Positions 1 through 9,728 of a stretch of 64,000 bases of DNA are shown piece by piece (the stretch's first letter is position 1; the number at the start of each line of letters is the position of its first letter). Origin of the DNA: Novipirellula caenicola (lineage in GTDB: Bacteria; Planctomycetota; Planctomycetia; Pirellulales; Pirellulaceae); contig NZ_BAABRO010000002.1 of NCBI RefSeq assembly GCF_039545035.1, positions 868,001 to 932,000 on the forward strand. Reading direction: 5' to 3'. The notes beneath the pieces are model-generated. The model was given only the letters and a program-made list of their open reading frames with translations, was not told where the DNA came from and did not search any database. A program made the position numbers and the translations under genes.

Positions 1-87
1 CCATCGCGTCGCTCCGTCGCGTAGCGAGTCCAGCAGCGGGTGACCTAAAGCGTCGTTGGGAGAGCGAATCAAGGGTGAATCTGACAT
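1..87 (-). CDS. Partial N-terminus of an unidentified gene, cut by the window edge
   Basis: An open frame starts with ATG at 87 and stays open for 29 codons to the left edge, beginning MSDSPLIRSP. It lies 33 bases downstream of the glnE stop codon on the same strand, so it would be the next gene in a glnE operon. No Shine-Dalgarno site is visible before the ATG, and the fragment is too short to show a domain. It could equally be a chance open frame. Function unknown. Confidence 0.3.
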   Translation of the reverse strand, partial: MSDSPLIRSPNDALGHPLLDSLRDGATRW

Positions 88-120
88 CAACGTTTTGGGG
101 TCCGATTGGAGTGAGCACGT

Positions 121-3100
121 TTAAGCACGATCAAAAATGCGATTGAACAGTCGGCGATTTCGTTGGCGTGCCTGATCACACGCGGTTTGGATCATCTTGT
201 GATCGCTTTCGTTCATCAAAAACGCCAAGTTTTTCATCAGCGAATCGAGTTCCGGCAAGGCATGACGATGAGGCGTTTTCATCAACCGCAAATTAATCTC
301 GACACCGCGAAGCGTTTGATAACCCGCAATCAGCTGCAAAGCCTCGTCTTCGGGTAAGTGTCCCGCTTCGGCAAGTCGTTCCAGCGAAACGGTCGTATTG
401 CAGTGCGTGATCTTCGGCGAATCGGCAGCATGTTTCAGCGTCAGCATCTGTGCGACAAACTCGACATCCACCGTCCCCCCCTCGCCTCGTTTCAAGTTTC
501 CTGAGGTAGCGGTTTCTTGCATGCGAGTCCGGATCTTACGAATTTCCTTCGCCGTTTCGGATGTCCATGGAGCCTCCGTTAACAGCGTCGCAACAGCGTT
601 GTCAAACCGAGTCCGATTCGTTCGCGACCCCGAGATCGATCGTGCTTTGCAAATCGCCAGCCATTGCCAAAGCGGTGCCTCGTGCTGCCGAAACCGATTC
701 AGAAAGTCTTCGGTGGATACGGCAAACACACCCTCTTCGCCTGTTGGTCGTAGCCGTCCATCGAGTTCATACATGCGGCCTTTCGGACCGGGGGCGTTGA
801 TCCGTTCGATGACTCGTTGGGCCAATTGGTTAAAGAAACTGCGGTTGGTCGTGGTCGAACGAGGCCCCCCGACGCGTCGGCGTGTTTCGCCATCGGCCGA
901 ATACAGGAACACCACGTCCAAGTCGCTGTGGTAATTGGGTTCACGGCCGCCCAATTTTCCCAGGGCCACGGCAATCATCTCGGCCTTTTCGCCGTCTTCG
1001 CTAACCGGGTCGCCGTATTGCGCGGCCAATCGCTCTTGTTCGAATTCGATGATCCGGCGGATACACGCTTCGGCTGTATCGCCGATCGCTTGTTGCGTGG
1101 CGGCCAAGGTTTCTTTGCCCAAAATATTGCGAACACCGATCGTTAAATGGGCGCTCTGTTTAAAACTGTGCAAGATTGCGTCGATCTCTTGAGCTCCGCG
1201 ACACAGCTCGATCGATTGGCTGTCAAGTCGTTCGGCCGATGGCAGCCGATCCATCAGCAACGAATCGATCAGTTCATCGATCATCCCAGGGTTGTCGGTC
1301 AGAATTTCGACCAAATAGGGAGCCGACGCACACAGACGCACCACCATTTTCATCGTCGGCCGATTGGTTCCAAGCAGTTCCCACAATGTGGCTTTGGCAC
1401 CAATCGAATCTGCCACACGTGTTAGCGAAGCCAGCGTTTTGTCGGGATGCGGAGTTTGCGAAATCTCTGACAGCAGCGAGGGAACAATCTGAGCAAAGAA
1501 GTGGCGACACCGATGCGGCGATAAAAATGGTACCGATTCGGTGCTTAACGCAATCAAATCCTCGAACGCGCGGGCCGCATTGGAAAGTTTGTGTTTGGAT
1601 AACACTTGCGTGATCGTTTCGGCTGCCGGATCGGGATCGAGCATCAATTCCGTTTCGATGGCGACCGCAGACCCGTCATCCGGAGCGTCCAGCATCAAGT
1701 GGTTGATCATGCGGCAATTGACGTCAAACACCTCTTCGAGCTGTTTGCGAAACTTCGCTACGTCACCCTGTTTCGTCTTGGGGTCACGGATCCCCAATTG
1801 CCATGCCAATCGCTTGGTTAGCTCGGGATCGGTCGGCACTTGGTCGTCGAGTTTTTCGAACATCACCGCGACTTGGTGTTGCAATCGACATAATCGCGCG
1901 TGGTTTTCCGACAACAAGGACGCTTCTTCATGTGTGACGCATCCAGCGCGTTCCAATCCGATCAATGCATCATAGGTGTTCGCATGGCGGACTTCGGGTA
2001 GCCGATCGCCGTGCAGCAGTTGCAGAAATTGAATGGTGCGTTGGATGTCGCCACGGCCGCCGGGATTGCGAAGCACATTACACGGCTTCTGCTCTGCCGA
2101 CGCCGACGCTGCGTCGCTCGAGGTTAACGTGCGTCGTTCAAGTTTGTGTTGCAGGGTTTGAATTTCGGCTAGGTCGCTACGGCTGATAAAGCGGCGAAAA
2201 ATCCAAGGTTGCAGCCGCGTCAAAAATCCTTCGCCGAGCGTTTGCGAGCCTGCGACCACGCGTGCTTTGATAAATCCGATTCGCTGCCACGTCCGCCCCG
2301 ACGTCTCGAAGATGCGTGCGGCTTCGAACGAGCTGCATATTCGAGTGCCGGTTTCATACATCGGGCTCTGCCGTAGATCGATGTTGTAACCGTCATCAAG
2401 CGGGGTGTCCGAGTGCAGCAGGCGAATGAATTCGCTGACCAACAAGTCATAGTACTCGCGGTGCGTAATGTTCCACGGGTCGATACGGTCGTACAGAAAG
2501 ATCAGCTGCAGCGAATCGCCATAACTCATTTCTTCGGCACCAAAACTGCCGAGCCCGATCAACGTGACTTGCGGCGTATTGCCGCTGGGCATGACCGGGG
2601 TGTCGCGAAGTTTCGGTAGATAACGAAGCAGAAAATCGAGACTCGATTGCACGACGGCGTCGGCAACGTAGGTCAATTGGCGTCCGACCTTTTCAGGAAC
2701 CATCGATCGAGCGAACTCGCCATAGATGATCCGGCTTGTTTCTCGGATCAAAAACTGACGGATTTGAGCCGATGCTTCGTCGAAATCTTCGATCTCGGAC
2801 ATGCATTGGTACAGCCGGTCCACCAACTCGCTGCGGTCGACCACTTGTCCGTCTTGTTGACGAAGCGTCTGAAAGAAATCGGGATCGTCGATCAGATGAT
2901 GCGTCAGCCGAGGGCTGGTTGCGAAAATTTGCAGCAGCGACGGTAACGCTCGAGCATCATTTCGGAACAACTCGAGCAATGATTCCGGCGCAGCCGCCGC
3001 GGTCAGAAAACAAGCCAACGAATCGAGCACGGCATCAGCGTCGCCCAGCTGAGGGAATTGCTCGACCAACCGCTCCTGTAGCGAGATCAACAGGTCACGT

Positions 3101-3195
3101 GGCACCTCTAACGCCCAAATTCGCTGGGCGTTCTGCCGTGCGACATCAGGGGCGGCAAAGGTAGTGGAATCAATCCAATCGAAGTGGTCGGGCAT
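121..3195 (-). CDS. glnE: Glutamine synthetase adenylyltransferase / adenylyl-removing enzyme
   Basis: GlnE attaches AMP to, and removes it from, a tyrosine of glutamine synthetase under control of PII, tuning nitrogen assimilation in the cytoplasm. The 1024-residue product is close to the usual length and has two nucleotidyltransferase halves, each followed by a helical GlnE/GlnD-type domain. The C-terminal (adenylylating) half carries an intact GGREPNYHSDLD motif, with metal-binding D758 and D760. The N-terminal (removing) half has the matching segment EEMSYGDSLQLIF, where the two aspartates of the usual DxD are S228 and Q230. That half may therefore be catalytically weakened or inactive. 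The ATG at 3195 gives the full-length family match. The gene is transcribed away from the sigma-factor gene across a 458-base gap. Family assignment is firm; loss of removing activity is an inference. Confidence 0.93.
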   Translation of the reverse strand: MPDHFDWIDSTTFAAPDVARQNAQRIWALEVPRDLLISLQERLVEQFPQLGDADAVLDSLACFLTAAAAPESLLELFRNDARALPSLLQIFATSPRLTHHLIDDPDFFQTLRQQDGQVVDRSELVDRLYQCMSEIEDFDEASAQIRQFLIRETSRIIYGEFARSMVPEKVGRQLTYVADAVVQSSLDFLLRYLPKLRDTPVMPSGNTPQVTLIGLGSFGAEEMSYGDSLQLIFLYDRIDPWNITHREYYDLLVSEFIRLLHSDTPLDDGYNIDLRQSPMYETGTRICSSFEAARIFETSGRTWQRIGFIKARVVAGSQTLGEGFLTRLQPWIFRRFISRSDLAEIQTLQHKLERRTLTSSDAASASAEQKPCNVLRNPGGRGDIQRTIQFLQLLHGDRLPEVRHANTYDALIGLERAGCVTHEEASLLSENHARLCRLQHQVAVMFEKLDDQVPTDPELTKRLAWQLGIRDPKTKQGDVAKFRKQLEEVFDVNCRMINHLMLDAPDDGSAVAIETELMLDPDPAAETITQVLSKHKLSNAARAFEDLIALSTESVPFLSPHRCRHFFAQIVPSLLSEISQTPHPDKTLASLTRVADSIGAKATLWELLGTNRPTMKMVVRLCASAPYLVEILTDNPGMIDELIDSLLMDRLPSAERLDSQSIELCRGAQEIDAILHSFKQSAHLTIGVRNILGKETLAATQQAIGDTAEACIRRIIEFEQERLAAQYGDPVSEDGEKAEMIAVALGKLGGREPNYHSDLDVVFLYSADGETRRRVGGPRSTTTNRSFFNQLAQRVIERINAPGPKGRMYELDGRLRPTGEEGVFAVSTEDFLNRFRQHEAPLWQWLAICKARSISGSRTNRTRFDNAVATLLTEAPWTSETAKEIRKIRTRMQETATSGNLKRGEGGTVDVEFVAQMLTLKHAADSPKITHCNTTVSLERLAEAGHLPEDEALQLIAGYQTLRGVEINLRLMKTPHRHALPELDSLMKNLAFLMNESDHKMIQTACDQARQRNRRLFNRIFDRA

Positions 3196-3653
3196 GGGAG
3201 GATTGGATCGAGGTTCGACGCGGATGCGTGGGACGGGTTAAACGGCTGCACCAAGCACTCGGTGGTCGCTGCCAGCGATCGTCAGTTGACCACCCGGCTT
3301 CACCACCCGAATCGCAGCCACGCTTTAGTCTAAAACGTTTCGCGAGATTCGTGTAGTGCGGCCAAAACGTAACCTACGATTCAAACGCGGGGAGCTTCAC
3401 GCTTGATTTGCCTCGAGATTGTCCCACCAGGGTGTGGGTTGCGCAACACATTGTTGTTTTTGTGCAACACCGAACCGTTGTTTTTCGGAAACACGCTGGG
3501 GCCCGGATCCCCCTTATCTAATTGACCTAAACTATTCACTGACAACGGTTTGCCATGATTTATGCGATGCCCGACGCCTCCGCTGGTACCGATACTGCTT
3601 GGTTCCTTTCGAACGTTACCGACGTTTTTGACACGGGTGCCGAGGAGAGCTTG
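3196..3653. other. Divergent intergenic region between glnE and the sigma-factor gene
   Basis: This 458-base stretch should hold the promoters of both genes. A perfect 10-base palindrome GTTGCGCAAC lies at 3438-3447, and a related half-site TTGTGCAAC at about 3460-3469; together they could be an operator. An open frame runs in phase with the sigma factor from 3555, but the better start is at 3654. No promoter can be assigned with confidence. Confidence 0.4.
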
Positions 3654-5243
3654 ATGGGAAAGAAATTCAGCCGTCGCAGTCTTCAAGATGATGCATATGA
3701 TGCGGAGGAATCCGTTACGCGACGTACTCGCGTGATGGGAGAACAGTATGTGGATGCGGAAGACGAAGATGCAGTAGCAGCGAGCGACGAGGATACCGAA
3801 TTAGCGGCTCGTCGCGTCGAGACCGATACCGACCCCACCGAGGATCCTGTTCGCATGTACTTGATGCAAATGGGCCAGATCCCATTGCTCAGTCGTGATC
3901 AAGAAGTCTCGGCCGCCAAACAGATCGAAAAAACTCGCGAGCGTTATCGTCATTGGATGTTAGCGACCGACTTCATGCTGCAAGGTTCCTTAAAACTTTT
4001 GGAGCAGGTGCGAGACAAGAAACTGCGTCTGGATCGCACCATCGAAGTCAGCGTGACCAATGCGGCGGAAAAGAAAGCGATCATGAAACGGATCGTGCCC
4101 AACGTCCGCACACTGCAGCACTTGCTACGTCGCAACCGTGCCGACTACATGACGGCCGTCAACAAGCGTTTGCCGATGCGGCAACGCCGTGCGGCATGGA
4201 AAAACCTTGTGGTGCGTCGCAACAAGGCTGTTCGCTTGATCGAAGAAATGAATCTGCGAACCAACCGGCTGCAACCGTTGTTCGAAAAGCTTCGCGTCGC
4301 TGCGAATCGGATGCTCGAAATCCAATCCATCCTCGGCAACCCAGAATTGTTGGCCATGCCCGGGATGCCAAGCGAAGAGGAACTGCACCGCGAGCTCCAT
4401 TATTTGATGCGGTTGACGTTCGAAACCCCCCTCACGCTCGCTCGACGCGTCAAACGATGTGACCATTTCAGCGAAGACTACGATGCGGCCAAGCGAGTTT
4501 TGTCCGCAGGTAACCTGCGTTTGGTGGTCTCGATCGCCAAAAAGTATCGTAATCGCGGTCTTTCGTTCCTGGATTTGATCCAAGAGGGCAATACGGGACT
4601 GATGCGAGCAGTCGATAAATTTGAACACGCTCGAGGCTACAAATTCAGCACGTACGCCACCTGGTGGATTCGGCAAGCGATCACGCGAGCGATCGCTGAC
4701 CAAAGCCGTACCATTCGTGTGCCAGTTCACATGATCGACACGATGAACAAGATTCGTCAGATCACTCGTGATTTGGTCCAAGAGAACGGACGCGAACCCA
4801 CCGCCGAAGAAGTGGCCAATCGCAGCGGTTTGCCGCTCGAAGATACACGCGTGATTCTGAAGATGAGTCGACAACCGTTGTCGTTGGACCAACCAATCGG
4901 TGACCACGAAGACAGCGTGTTTGGTGAGTTCCTCGAGGATTATCGTGACGATGATCCGTTGCTGGAAACCAATCGGGAAGCATTGAAAACGCAAATCGAT
5001 CTCGCCATGGAAACGCTAAACTACCGTGAACGTGAAATCTTGCGACTTCGTTACGGGCTAGCCGACGGCTACACCTACACGCTCGAAGAGGTCGGACGGA
5101 TCTTTAAGGTCACCCGTGAGCGCGTTCGCCAAATCGAAAGCAAGGCGGTTCGCAAACTACAGCAACCGTATCGTGCTAAATCGTTGGTCAGCTTCTTGGA
5201 CGGAGCCGAAGTCACGATGCTCGAAGGCAGCGAAGCGCTGTAG
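3654..5243 (+). CDS. rpoD: RNA polymerase sigma-70 family factor (RpoD/SigA type)
   Basis: Directs RNA polymerase core to promoters; the all-region architecture is that of a primary or near-primary sigma factor. Region 1.2 starts near residue 64 ([11 protein letters not shown]). Region 2 begins near 288 ([15 protein letters not shown]), with the core-binding and -10-recognition segments up to [15 protein letters not shown]. Region 3 follows, then region 4 with the helix-turn-helix [19 protein letters not shown] at about 475-495. About 190 residues of poorly conserved basic and helical sequence separate regions 1.2 and 2, as in many RpoD proteins. The ATG at 3654 is preferred over the in-frame ATG at 3555 because a GAGGAG Shine-Dalgarno sequence lies just before it and the product then starts MGKKFSRRS. 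Its neighbours suggest no operon. Whether it is the housekeeping factor or a close paralogue cannot be told here. Confidence 0.9.
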   Translation: MGKKFSRRSLQDDAYDAEESVTRRTRVMGEQYVDAEDEDAVAASDEDTELAARRVETDTDPTEDPVRMYLMQMGQIPLLSRDQEVSAAKQIEKTRERYRHWMLATDFMLQGSLKLLEQVRDKKLRLDRTIEVSVTNAAEKKAIMKRIVPNVRTLQHLLRRNRADYMTAVNKRLPMRQRRAAWKNLVVRRNKAVRLIEEMNLRTNRLQPLFEKLRVAANRMLEIQSILGNPELLAMPGMPSEEELHRELHYLMRLTFETPLTLARRVKRCDHFSEDYDAAKRVLSAGNLRLVVSIAKKYRNRGLSFLDLIQEGNTGLMRAVDKFEHARGYKFSTYATWWIRQAITRAIADQSRTIRVPVHMIDTMNKIRQITRDLVQENGREPTAEEVANRSGLPLEDTRVILKMSRQPLSLDQPIGDHEDSVFGEFLEDYRDDDPLLETNREALKTQIDLAMETLNYREREILRLRYGLADGYTYTLEEVGRIFKVTRERVRQIESKAVRKLQQPYRAKSLVSFLDGAEVTMLEGSEAL

Positions 5244-5355
5244 CAAATCGCTGTAGTAAAACGCTGTGAAGCAATTCGTGGCGGCAAAACACGGCAGTTG
5301 CCCTATTGTATCTACGCTCGCTCAGAGCGTGGATCGTTGCACTCGCGGTAAATCA

Positions 5356-6435
5356 CTACGCCACTTGAGGACGCGTTAGCGTGAAAAAGTTCTCGCTGTG
5401 AAATGGCATCACGATTTGACCTTCGGTCAGATCGAGTGTCTCATCACGAACGGCCGCCAGAAACGTTTTGCCGCACAGGTGTTCGTCATAGAACGCGGCT
5501 GCGGATCGCGAGATTGCATCCAACCGCGACTCGGGAAGTTGTTGGATCCGCTTGATCGCATCGCGTAAACCGTCGGCTCCGCGGAAACAGATCGCGTTTT
5601 CGCCGTCGGTCAATTGCGGACGCAATCGATCGCCGTATTCAATTAGCGGAATCGTGCCGACGCTCATCGCTTCGATCAAATTATGACACATCGGCTGGGC
5701 CGCACCGGGACAACAGACAAAGAACCGATGTTGTGCCAGAAATGGCAACCACTGCGAAGACGCAATCGGGGTTTCGGCGCTGTCTTGCAGCCGAATCGGG
5801 ATCGCCACGTCATTGGCGGCAAATTCGCTTAGCACTTGCAAAATGTGCAACCGGCTCAGCACTCCAAAGGATTGCTTCATCTTTTGGTGGCCGTATTTTG
5901 ATTTTTGGCTGCCGGCAAACAGGATCGCCTCGCGAGTGAACTTGGATCGCAGCGCCACTCGCGATTCCGTGTCCGAATGACGAAGGGTTGCCGGATGCAT
6001 CGGATAGGGCATTACCGGACGCTGTGGCAAAATATCTCGGCCGATCATCATTTCGATTTGCCGAGCTCCCATCCCCGTCCGCTTCGCCTGCGAAACCGGC
6101 ACGTCGCACAACGCTACCGCATCGGTTGGCAGTGGTGCATTGGGCCGAAGCCACGTGGCGTGTTCTTCGGCTAACATTTCGGCGCCGTGAATCTTGCGAG
6201 CGACGCTGGCGAGCAACAATCGACTGCCGCGGACGAAAAACGGAGATCCAATTTCGCGACTGTGGTGCGCCAACGATGCAAAATGGCGGCCACAATCGAA
6301 CAGCATTTGGTCGGTGTAGAGGTCCAGTGCAATCGGACGCTCGGTCAGTGCAGCCGTCGACGTCACTCGCGAGGCCAGGATTTTTTGAGCTCGGCGGATA
6401 TCAACCGGAAACCGGACGACGTGTTTCAATTGCAT
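5356..6435 (-). CDS. Glycosyltransferase-like protein, exostosin-like C-terminus
   Basis: A 359-residue protein with a Rossmann-like C-terminal half. Residues from about 240 read FFVCCPGAAQPMCHNLIEAM and then SVGTIPLIEYGD, the pattern of nucleotide-sugar binding glycosyltransferases of the exostosin or GT-B kind, where a Glu in the E-A-M segment contacts the donor. No signal peptide or membrane segment is seen, so it is probably cytoplasmic. It lies 27 bases downstream of another glycosyltransferase-like gene on the same strand, pointing to a two-gene operon for a surface polysaccharide or glycan. The donor and acceptor cannot be told. The N-terminal half matches nothing I recognise. Confidence 0.6.
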   Translation of the reverse strand: MQLKHVVRFPVDIRRAQKILASRVTSTAALTERPIALDLYTDQMLFDCGRHFASLAHHSREIGSPFFVRGSRLLLASVARKIHGAEMLAEEHATWLRPNAPLPTDAVALCDVPVSQAKRTGMGARQIEMMIGRDILPQRPVMPYPMHPATLRHSDTESRVALRSKFTREAILFAGSQKSKYGHQKMKQSFGVLSRLHILQVLSEFAANDVAIPIRLQDSAETPIASSQWLPFLAQHRFFVCCPGAAQPMCHNLIEAMSVGTIPLIEYGDRLRPQLTDGENAICFRGADGLRDAIKRIQQLPESRLDAISRSAAAFYDEHLCGKTFLAAVRDETLDLTEGQIVMPFHSENFFTLTRPQVA

Positions 6436-6462
6436 GTTGGATTCCGTTTGTTCCGGTTGCAG

Positions 6463-7839
6463 CTAGGCGGCCTGCTTGTGGCGAATCGATCCCGCGGGTC
6501 GGATCCCCATTTGGATGAGCGTGTTCGTGCTACGATGCCGCTTGGCGATTGCCATGCCATGGTGCCGCGCACGCCAGCGGATGGCTTCGTATTGGTGATG
6601 CATTTGGTCAAGCAGATCAGGGATCTGGTCGATCGACTCGTAGATGTAACCCACGGATCCGTTGCCACCGGCGGCACGAACTTGGTCGGCCAACCAACAG
6701 TGGTCAGGAACCACCACGGGAACGCCGCGGATAAACATCTCTAAAAGCACGCCGCTGCAGCGGGCCACGTAACGTGAGGCGTCGTACAGGAACAGCCCCA
6801 CATCCGCCGTGTCTAACCAGCGATGGTATTCGGCGGCGGGCATGTCCGACGACGTGATTTCGAAATAAGAATCGGCGGCGGATTGCGGCATCGAATCCGG
6901 CATCGATGACGCCGCAAGGGTTTGTTCGTACGTGGATTGCATCGGTTTGGGAATCATCCGCTTCCAACGCTTGCTAGGCATCTGCATCGACATTTGGTAG
7001 CGGCCGCTGGCCAGATGCGGACCGTGAATCTTCGATAGCACCGCGGGAATGACTCGTCGTCCCTTCTCAGCTCGCGGGGTTCCCGCCAAGACAATTTTGT
7101 ATCGTGGCGATTCGCTGCTGCGGAACCGCGGTGCTCGGTATCGAGTCGGGTAGGGAATCGCATTGGCGACAACCCCGACTTCGGCCAACTGCTTTGAAAG
7201 TGCCGCGGTGGTGGCATGCAAGTGAATGTGGTGCGGCGACATTTGCTTCATCGCATCGTTGACTTGATCGCCAAATTGCTGCCGCTGGGATAGCGACGTT
7301 TGCGAATCGAACACCGCGAAATGGAAAACGACGTGGATCGTTAACGGTTTATCACCGGGCAATTGTTTTAAAGCGCGTGCGAGTGCCAGCATGACAAAAT
7401 CGTCCGCCGTATTGATCAGCAGCGTGTCTTTGTCGGTGGCGTCCCAGTGACGCAAAAGTTTCAGAAAATCGTCCGACCATCGTTCCAGCATCACTCGCGG
7501 ATGGCGATCGGGCCGTGAAAATGGATCACGCAGATTCTGCCATGCGTTTTGCCACTTGCTGCCACCGATGTTGTGACCCTCGACACTGCGTCGCACTTTC
7601 GAGCGGCCATCGACTCCGAGCGACCAATGGATCATTCGCCGCGCACGAAAGCCTTGCTCGACGTGGAATTTTGGGTTGATGGCATCAAACCCGTCAAACG
7701 ATTGATGGGTTGCTAACCGCGTTTCGTAGCCCAACTCTGCTGCCCCTTCCATCAGCAACGTGGCCAATTCTAGAAAATGGCCGCCAATGGATCGGATGTT
7801 GTCGTCAAATAGCAGCAAACGTGAATCGGAAACGCTCAT
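6463..7839 (-). CDS. GT4-like glycosyltransferase
   Basis: A 458-residue GT-B type protein. The N-terminus has the acceptor-side pattern LLLFDDNIRSIGGHFLELA, with a GG loop. The C-terminal half has a strand-loop segment KIVLAGTPRAEKGRR followed near residue 370 by ADVGLFLYDA and GVLLEMFIRGVPVVVPD, the donor-binding E-x7-E-like region of GT4 enzymes. The ATG at 7839 is chosen because the longer frame would have to start at a TTG (7860). It is the first gene of a likely two-gene operon with the exostosin-like gene downstream, suggesting joint synthesis of an extracellular or surface glycan. Sugar specificity is unknown. Confidence 0.7.
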   Translation of the reverse strand: MSVSDSRLLLFDDNIRSIGGHFLELATLLMEGAAELGYETRLATHQSFDGFDAINPKFHVEQGFRARRMIHWSLGVDGRSKVRRSVEGHNIGGSKWQNAWQNLRDPFSRPDRHPRVMLERWSDDFLKLLRHWDATDKDTLLINTADDFVMLALARALKQLPGDKPLTIHVVFHFAVFDSQTSLSQRQQFGDQVNDAMKQMSPHHIHLHATTAALSKQLAEVGVVANAIPYPTRYRAPRFRSSESPRYKIVLAGTPRAEKGRRVIPAVLSKIHGPHLASGRYQMSMQMPSKRWKRMIPKPMQSTYEQTLAASSMPDSMPQSAADSYFEITSSDMPAAEYHRWLDTADVGLFLYDASRYVARCSGVLLEMFIRGVPVVVPDHCWLADQVRAAGGNGSVGYIYESIDQIPDLLDQMHHQYEAIRWRARHHGMAIAKRHRSTNTLIQMGIRPAGSIRHKQAA

Positions 7840-8176
7840 ATACGACTTAGACGACGGCAAGAAAATAGGGGCGGTTTGCTAGCTGCGAAGTCGTGACGGT
7901 TTCAACCGCGACTTGTCGACTTGAATCAATGATTCAAACAAATTGCTAGCAACCAATGGTTTTGTGAACTTCGGTTTGTTGCTAGGGAAATACCAGGATC
8001 ACGCGAGAGCGTCCAGATGGAATCGGCAGGAAGCGGTTCAGATTTGCTGTAGAAATTGTATCGATTATGCCGATTGCTTCCTGCAAGGGCGGAGGACCAG
8101 CGTGCACGTGGGATGCGTGTGCGAGATCTTCCAAAAGTTGAATGGGCTTTTTTGTTGGTTAACAGAGCCACAAGGG
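7840..8176. other. Divergent intergenic region with small inverted repeats
   Basis: The stretch separates the glycosyltransferase operon from a secreted-protein gene. CTAGCAAC and GTTGCTAG form an inverted repeat around 7946-7984. GCAGGAAGC and GCTTCCTGC form another, around 8027-8087. Either could be an operator or an RNA stem. No gene is supported here. Confidence 0.35.
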
Positions 8177-9196
8177 ATGGATCGAAACATGCGTATCACG
8201 AACATTCGTATCGCTAGCACTGTCGCGATGTTGCTGTGGGGTGGCACAGCGATGCAATCCGCGCATGCTCAACGAGCTGTCGTTCCGGGCACCGGAACCG
8301 AAATTGTCGGTGTCGCCGACGACTTTGAAGATCCGAATTGGAACTATGTTCCCAACGATCCGAAAAGCACCGAGGACATCGACGAAAACCAGCGTAGCCC
8401 GATGGGGCGCAGTACGAATGGCCGTTGGTACGAAGGGATCAAACGCGGTCATCCCGACATTGTCCAACGCGTTCGCACGCCGTCCGGAGGTCTGCCTGGC
8501 AGTGAAGGAGCATTGTTGCTGCGGTCTCGATTCACTGGCATTCCCGGTCGCCCCAGTGGCACGATGCACCAAGACGACTTTGTAGCCAACGTTCAATACC
8601 GGCTGAAACGACGTGTCGACGTGTCGGAAGTCCCCAGCGTGACAACTCGCGTCTTCCTGCCACCCGTGGCTCAGTGGGAAAACCGCAGCGGGCCTCATTT
8701 CGGGTTCCGTTTAGCGCTCGAAACCACGGCGATGGTCGACAAAGAAATTGGGATCGGAATCTTCAAGCGAACCGTCGAAGAGATGGGGAACGAAGTCTAT
8801 TGGCCCGGCATGTTCATCGAGTTCGAAAGCCAGGGTGGAAATCGTGAAAACGACTACGCCTACCTGCGAATTCGCAGCAACCGTCGCGGTGGCGATTTCC
8901 GTGGTCCGCAAATCACGACGACCGGTTGGTGGACGCTTGGCATGAGTGTGACTCCCGATGGGATGGTCCACTATTATGCGTCCGAAGGCGTCGACGATCT
9001 GACCGAAGACGACTACATCACCAGCCAATTTCCTTACGATTACCGCGCCGAGCGTTTTCGAACGTTCTTCTACAACATCTGTAGTGCGGATGACGGACAT
9101 CGCTGGAGCACGTCGTTTATTGTCGACGACCCCAAGGTCTATCTGTTGCGACCGAAACAACAGATGGCTTCGCGACCATCGTCATCGCGACGCTAG
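8177..9196 (+). CDS. Secreted protein of unknown function
   Basis: The 339-residue product starts MDRNMRITNIRIASTVAM and has a signal peptide with a probable cleavage after AHA, before QRAVV. The rest is rich in Asp, Gly, Arg and aromatic residues and seems all-beta, with phrases such as DDFEDPNWNYVPNDP and GTMHQDDFVANVQYRL. This recalls the concanavalin-like lectin folds common in planctomycete exported proteins, but no catalytic motif can be named. An open frame extends upstream to 7943, but the ATG at 8177 follows a purine-rich AAGGG and places the signal peptide at the N-terminus. A long inverted repeat follows the stop. Function not recognised. Confidence 0.7.
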   Translation: MDRNMRITNIRIASTVAMLLWGGTAMQSAHAQRAVVPGTGTEIVGVADDFEDPNWNYVPNDPKSTEDIDENQRSPMGRSTNGRWYEGIKRGHPDIVQRVRTPSGGLPGSEGALLLRSRFTGIPGRPSGTMHQDDFVANVQYRLKRRVDVSEVPSVTTRVFLPPVAQWENRSGPHFGFRLALETTAMVDKEIGIGIFKRTVEEMGNEVYWPGMFIEFESQGGNRENDYAYLRIRSNRRGGDFRGPQITTTGWWTLGMSVTPDGMVHYYASEGVDDLTEDDYITSQFPYDYRAERFRTFFYNICSADDGHRWSTSFIVDDPKVYLLRPKQQMASRPSSSRR

Positions 9197-9285
9197 AAGC
9201 GGAAACGCTTTGAAGCATCCCGTATGCGGAACTCGTCAACGGCTTGTTGATTCAGTGAAGTTTCCTACCGCAAGGGATGTATGAT

Positions 9286-9331
9286 GGACTTCCTAGTCCG
9301 TCAATGATGCATTGGACGGACCAAGAAGTCC
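9286..9331. repeat. Inverted repeat, possible transcription terminator
   Basis: GGACTTCCTAGTCCGTC and its near reverse complement GACGGACCAAGAAGTCC are separated by 12 bases. The arms are 17 long with about three mismatches. It lies about 90 bases after the stop of the secreted-protein gene and could end its transcript, although no T-tract follows. Confidence 0.4.
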
Positions 9332-9397
9332 GTCGTGCAACTAAATCAACAGCCCGACAACGGGCTTGTTGATTTAATCCAAATGGAAATCGCTATG

Positions 9398-9473
9398 CTG
9401 AGCCGCGGGCCGTAAGGCACCGGGTCGTGCGTGGGACCCGGCCGCTTACGCGTCACGGCTCAGAAATTCAACA
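9398..9473. repeat. Dispersed palindromic element, CTGAGCCGCG family
   Basis: Begins CTGAGCCGCG and ends CGTCACGGCTCAG, with an inner inverted pair CGGGTCG / GGACCCGG. Related copies start at 44301 and 59812, each preceded by a TGATTTA-like sequence. It behaves as a dispersed intergenic palindrome (REP/MITE-like). Confidence 0.55.
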
Positions 9474-9728
9474 AGCCGTCAAGCGTTTCGGGGGCGCTCG
9501 CCCAATACCATCTACTTTGGGTAGCGGTGCGGCGTGGGGCCTCGCCCGGTTGCAGCGAGCAAGATGTTCGAATTAGACCGGACCGCTCTCAATTCCAACC
9601 ACGGCGAACGCAGCGCTGAGATTGAATTGGAAAGTCAATGAAGCCCGCGTGAGTGTCGCCGCAGCGCAGTAAGTTTGGTAAAACGGGATCACCTCACCAC
9701 GTGATCCCCCCTAAACGAGAACCAAACG

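Larger units (their letters stand above)
9197..9728. other. Repeat-rich intergenic region
   Basis: No gene is seen in 532 bases. It contains an inverted repeat at 9286-9331 and a larger palindromic element at 9398-9473, both listed separately. The rest shows no recognisable structure. Confidence 0.5.

Noticed and set aside
4125-4994. 289-codon minus-strand open frame opposite the sigma factor
   Set aside because: The plus strand encodes well-conserved sigma regions 2 and 3 there. The reverse frame is a codon-bias shadow.
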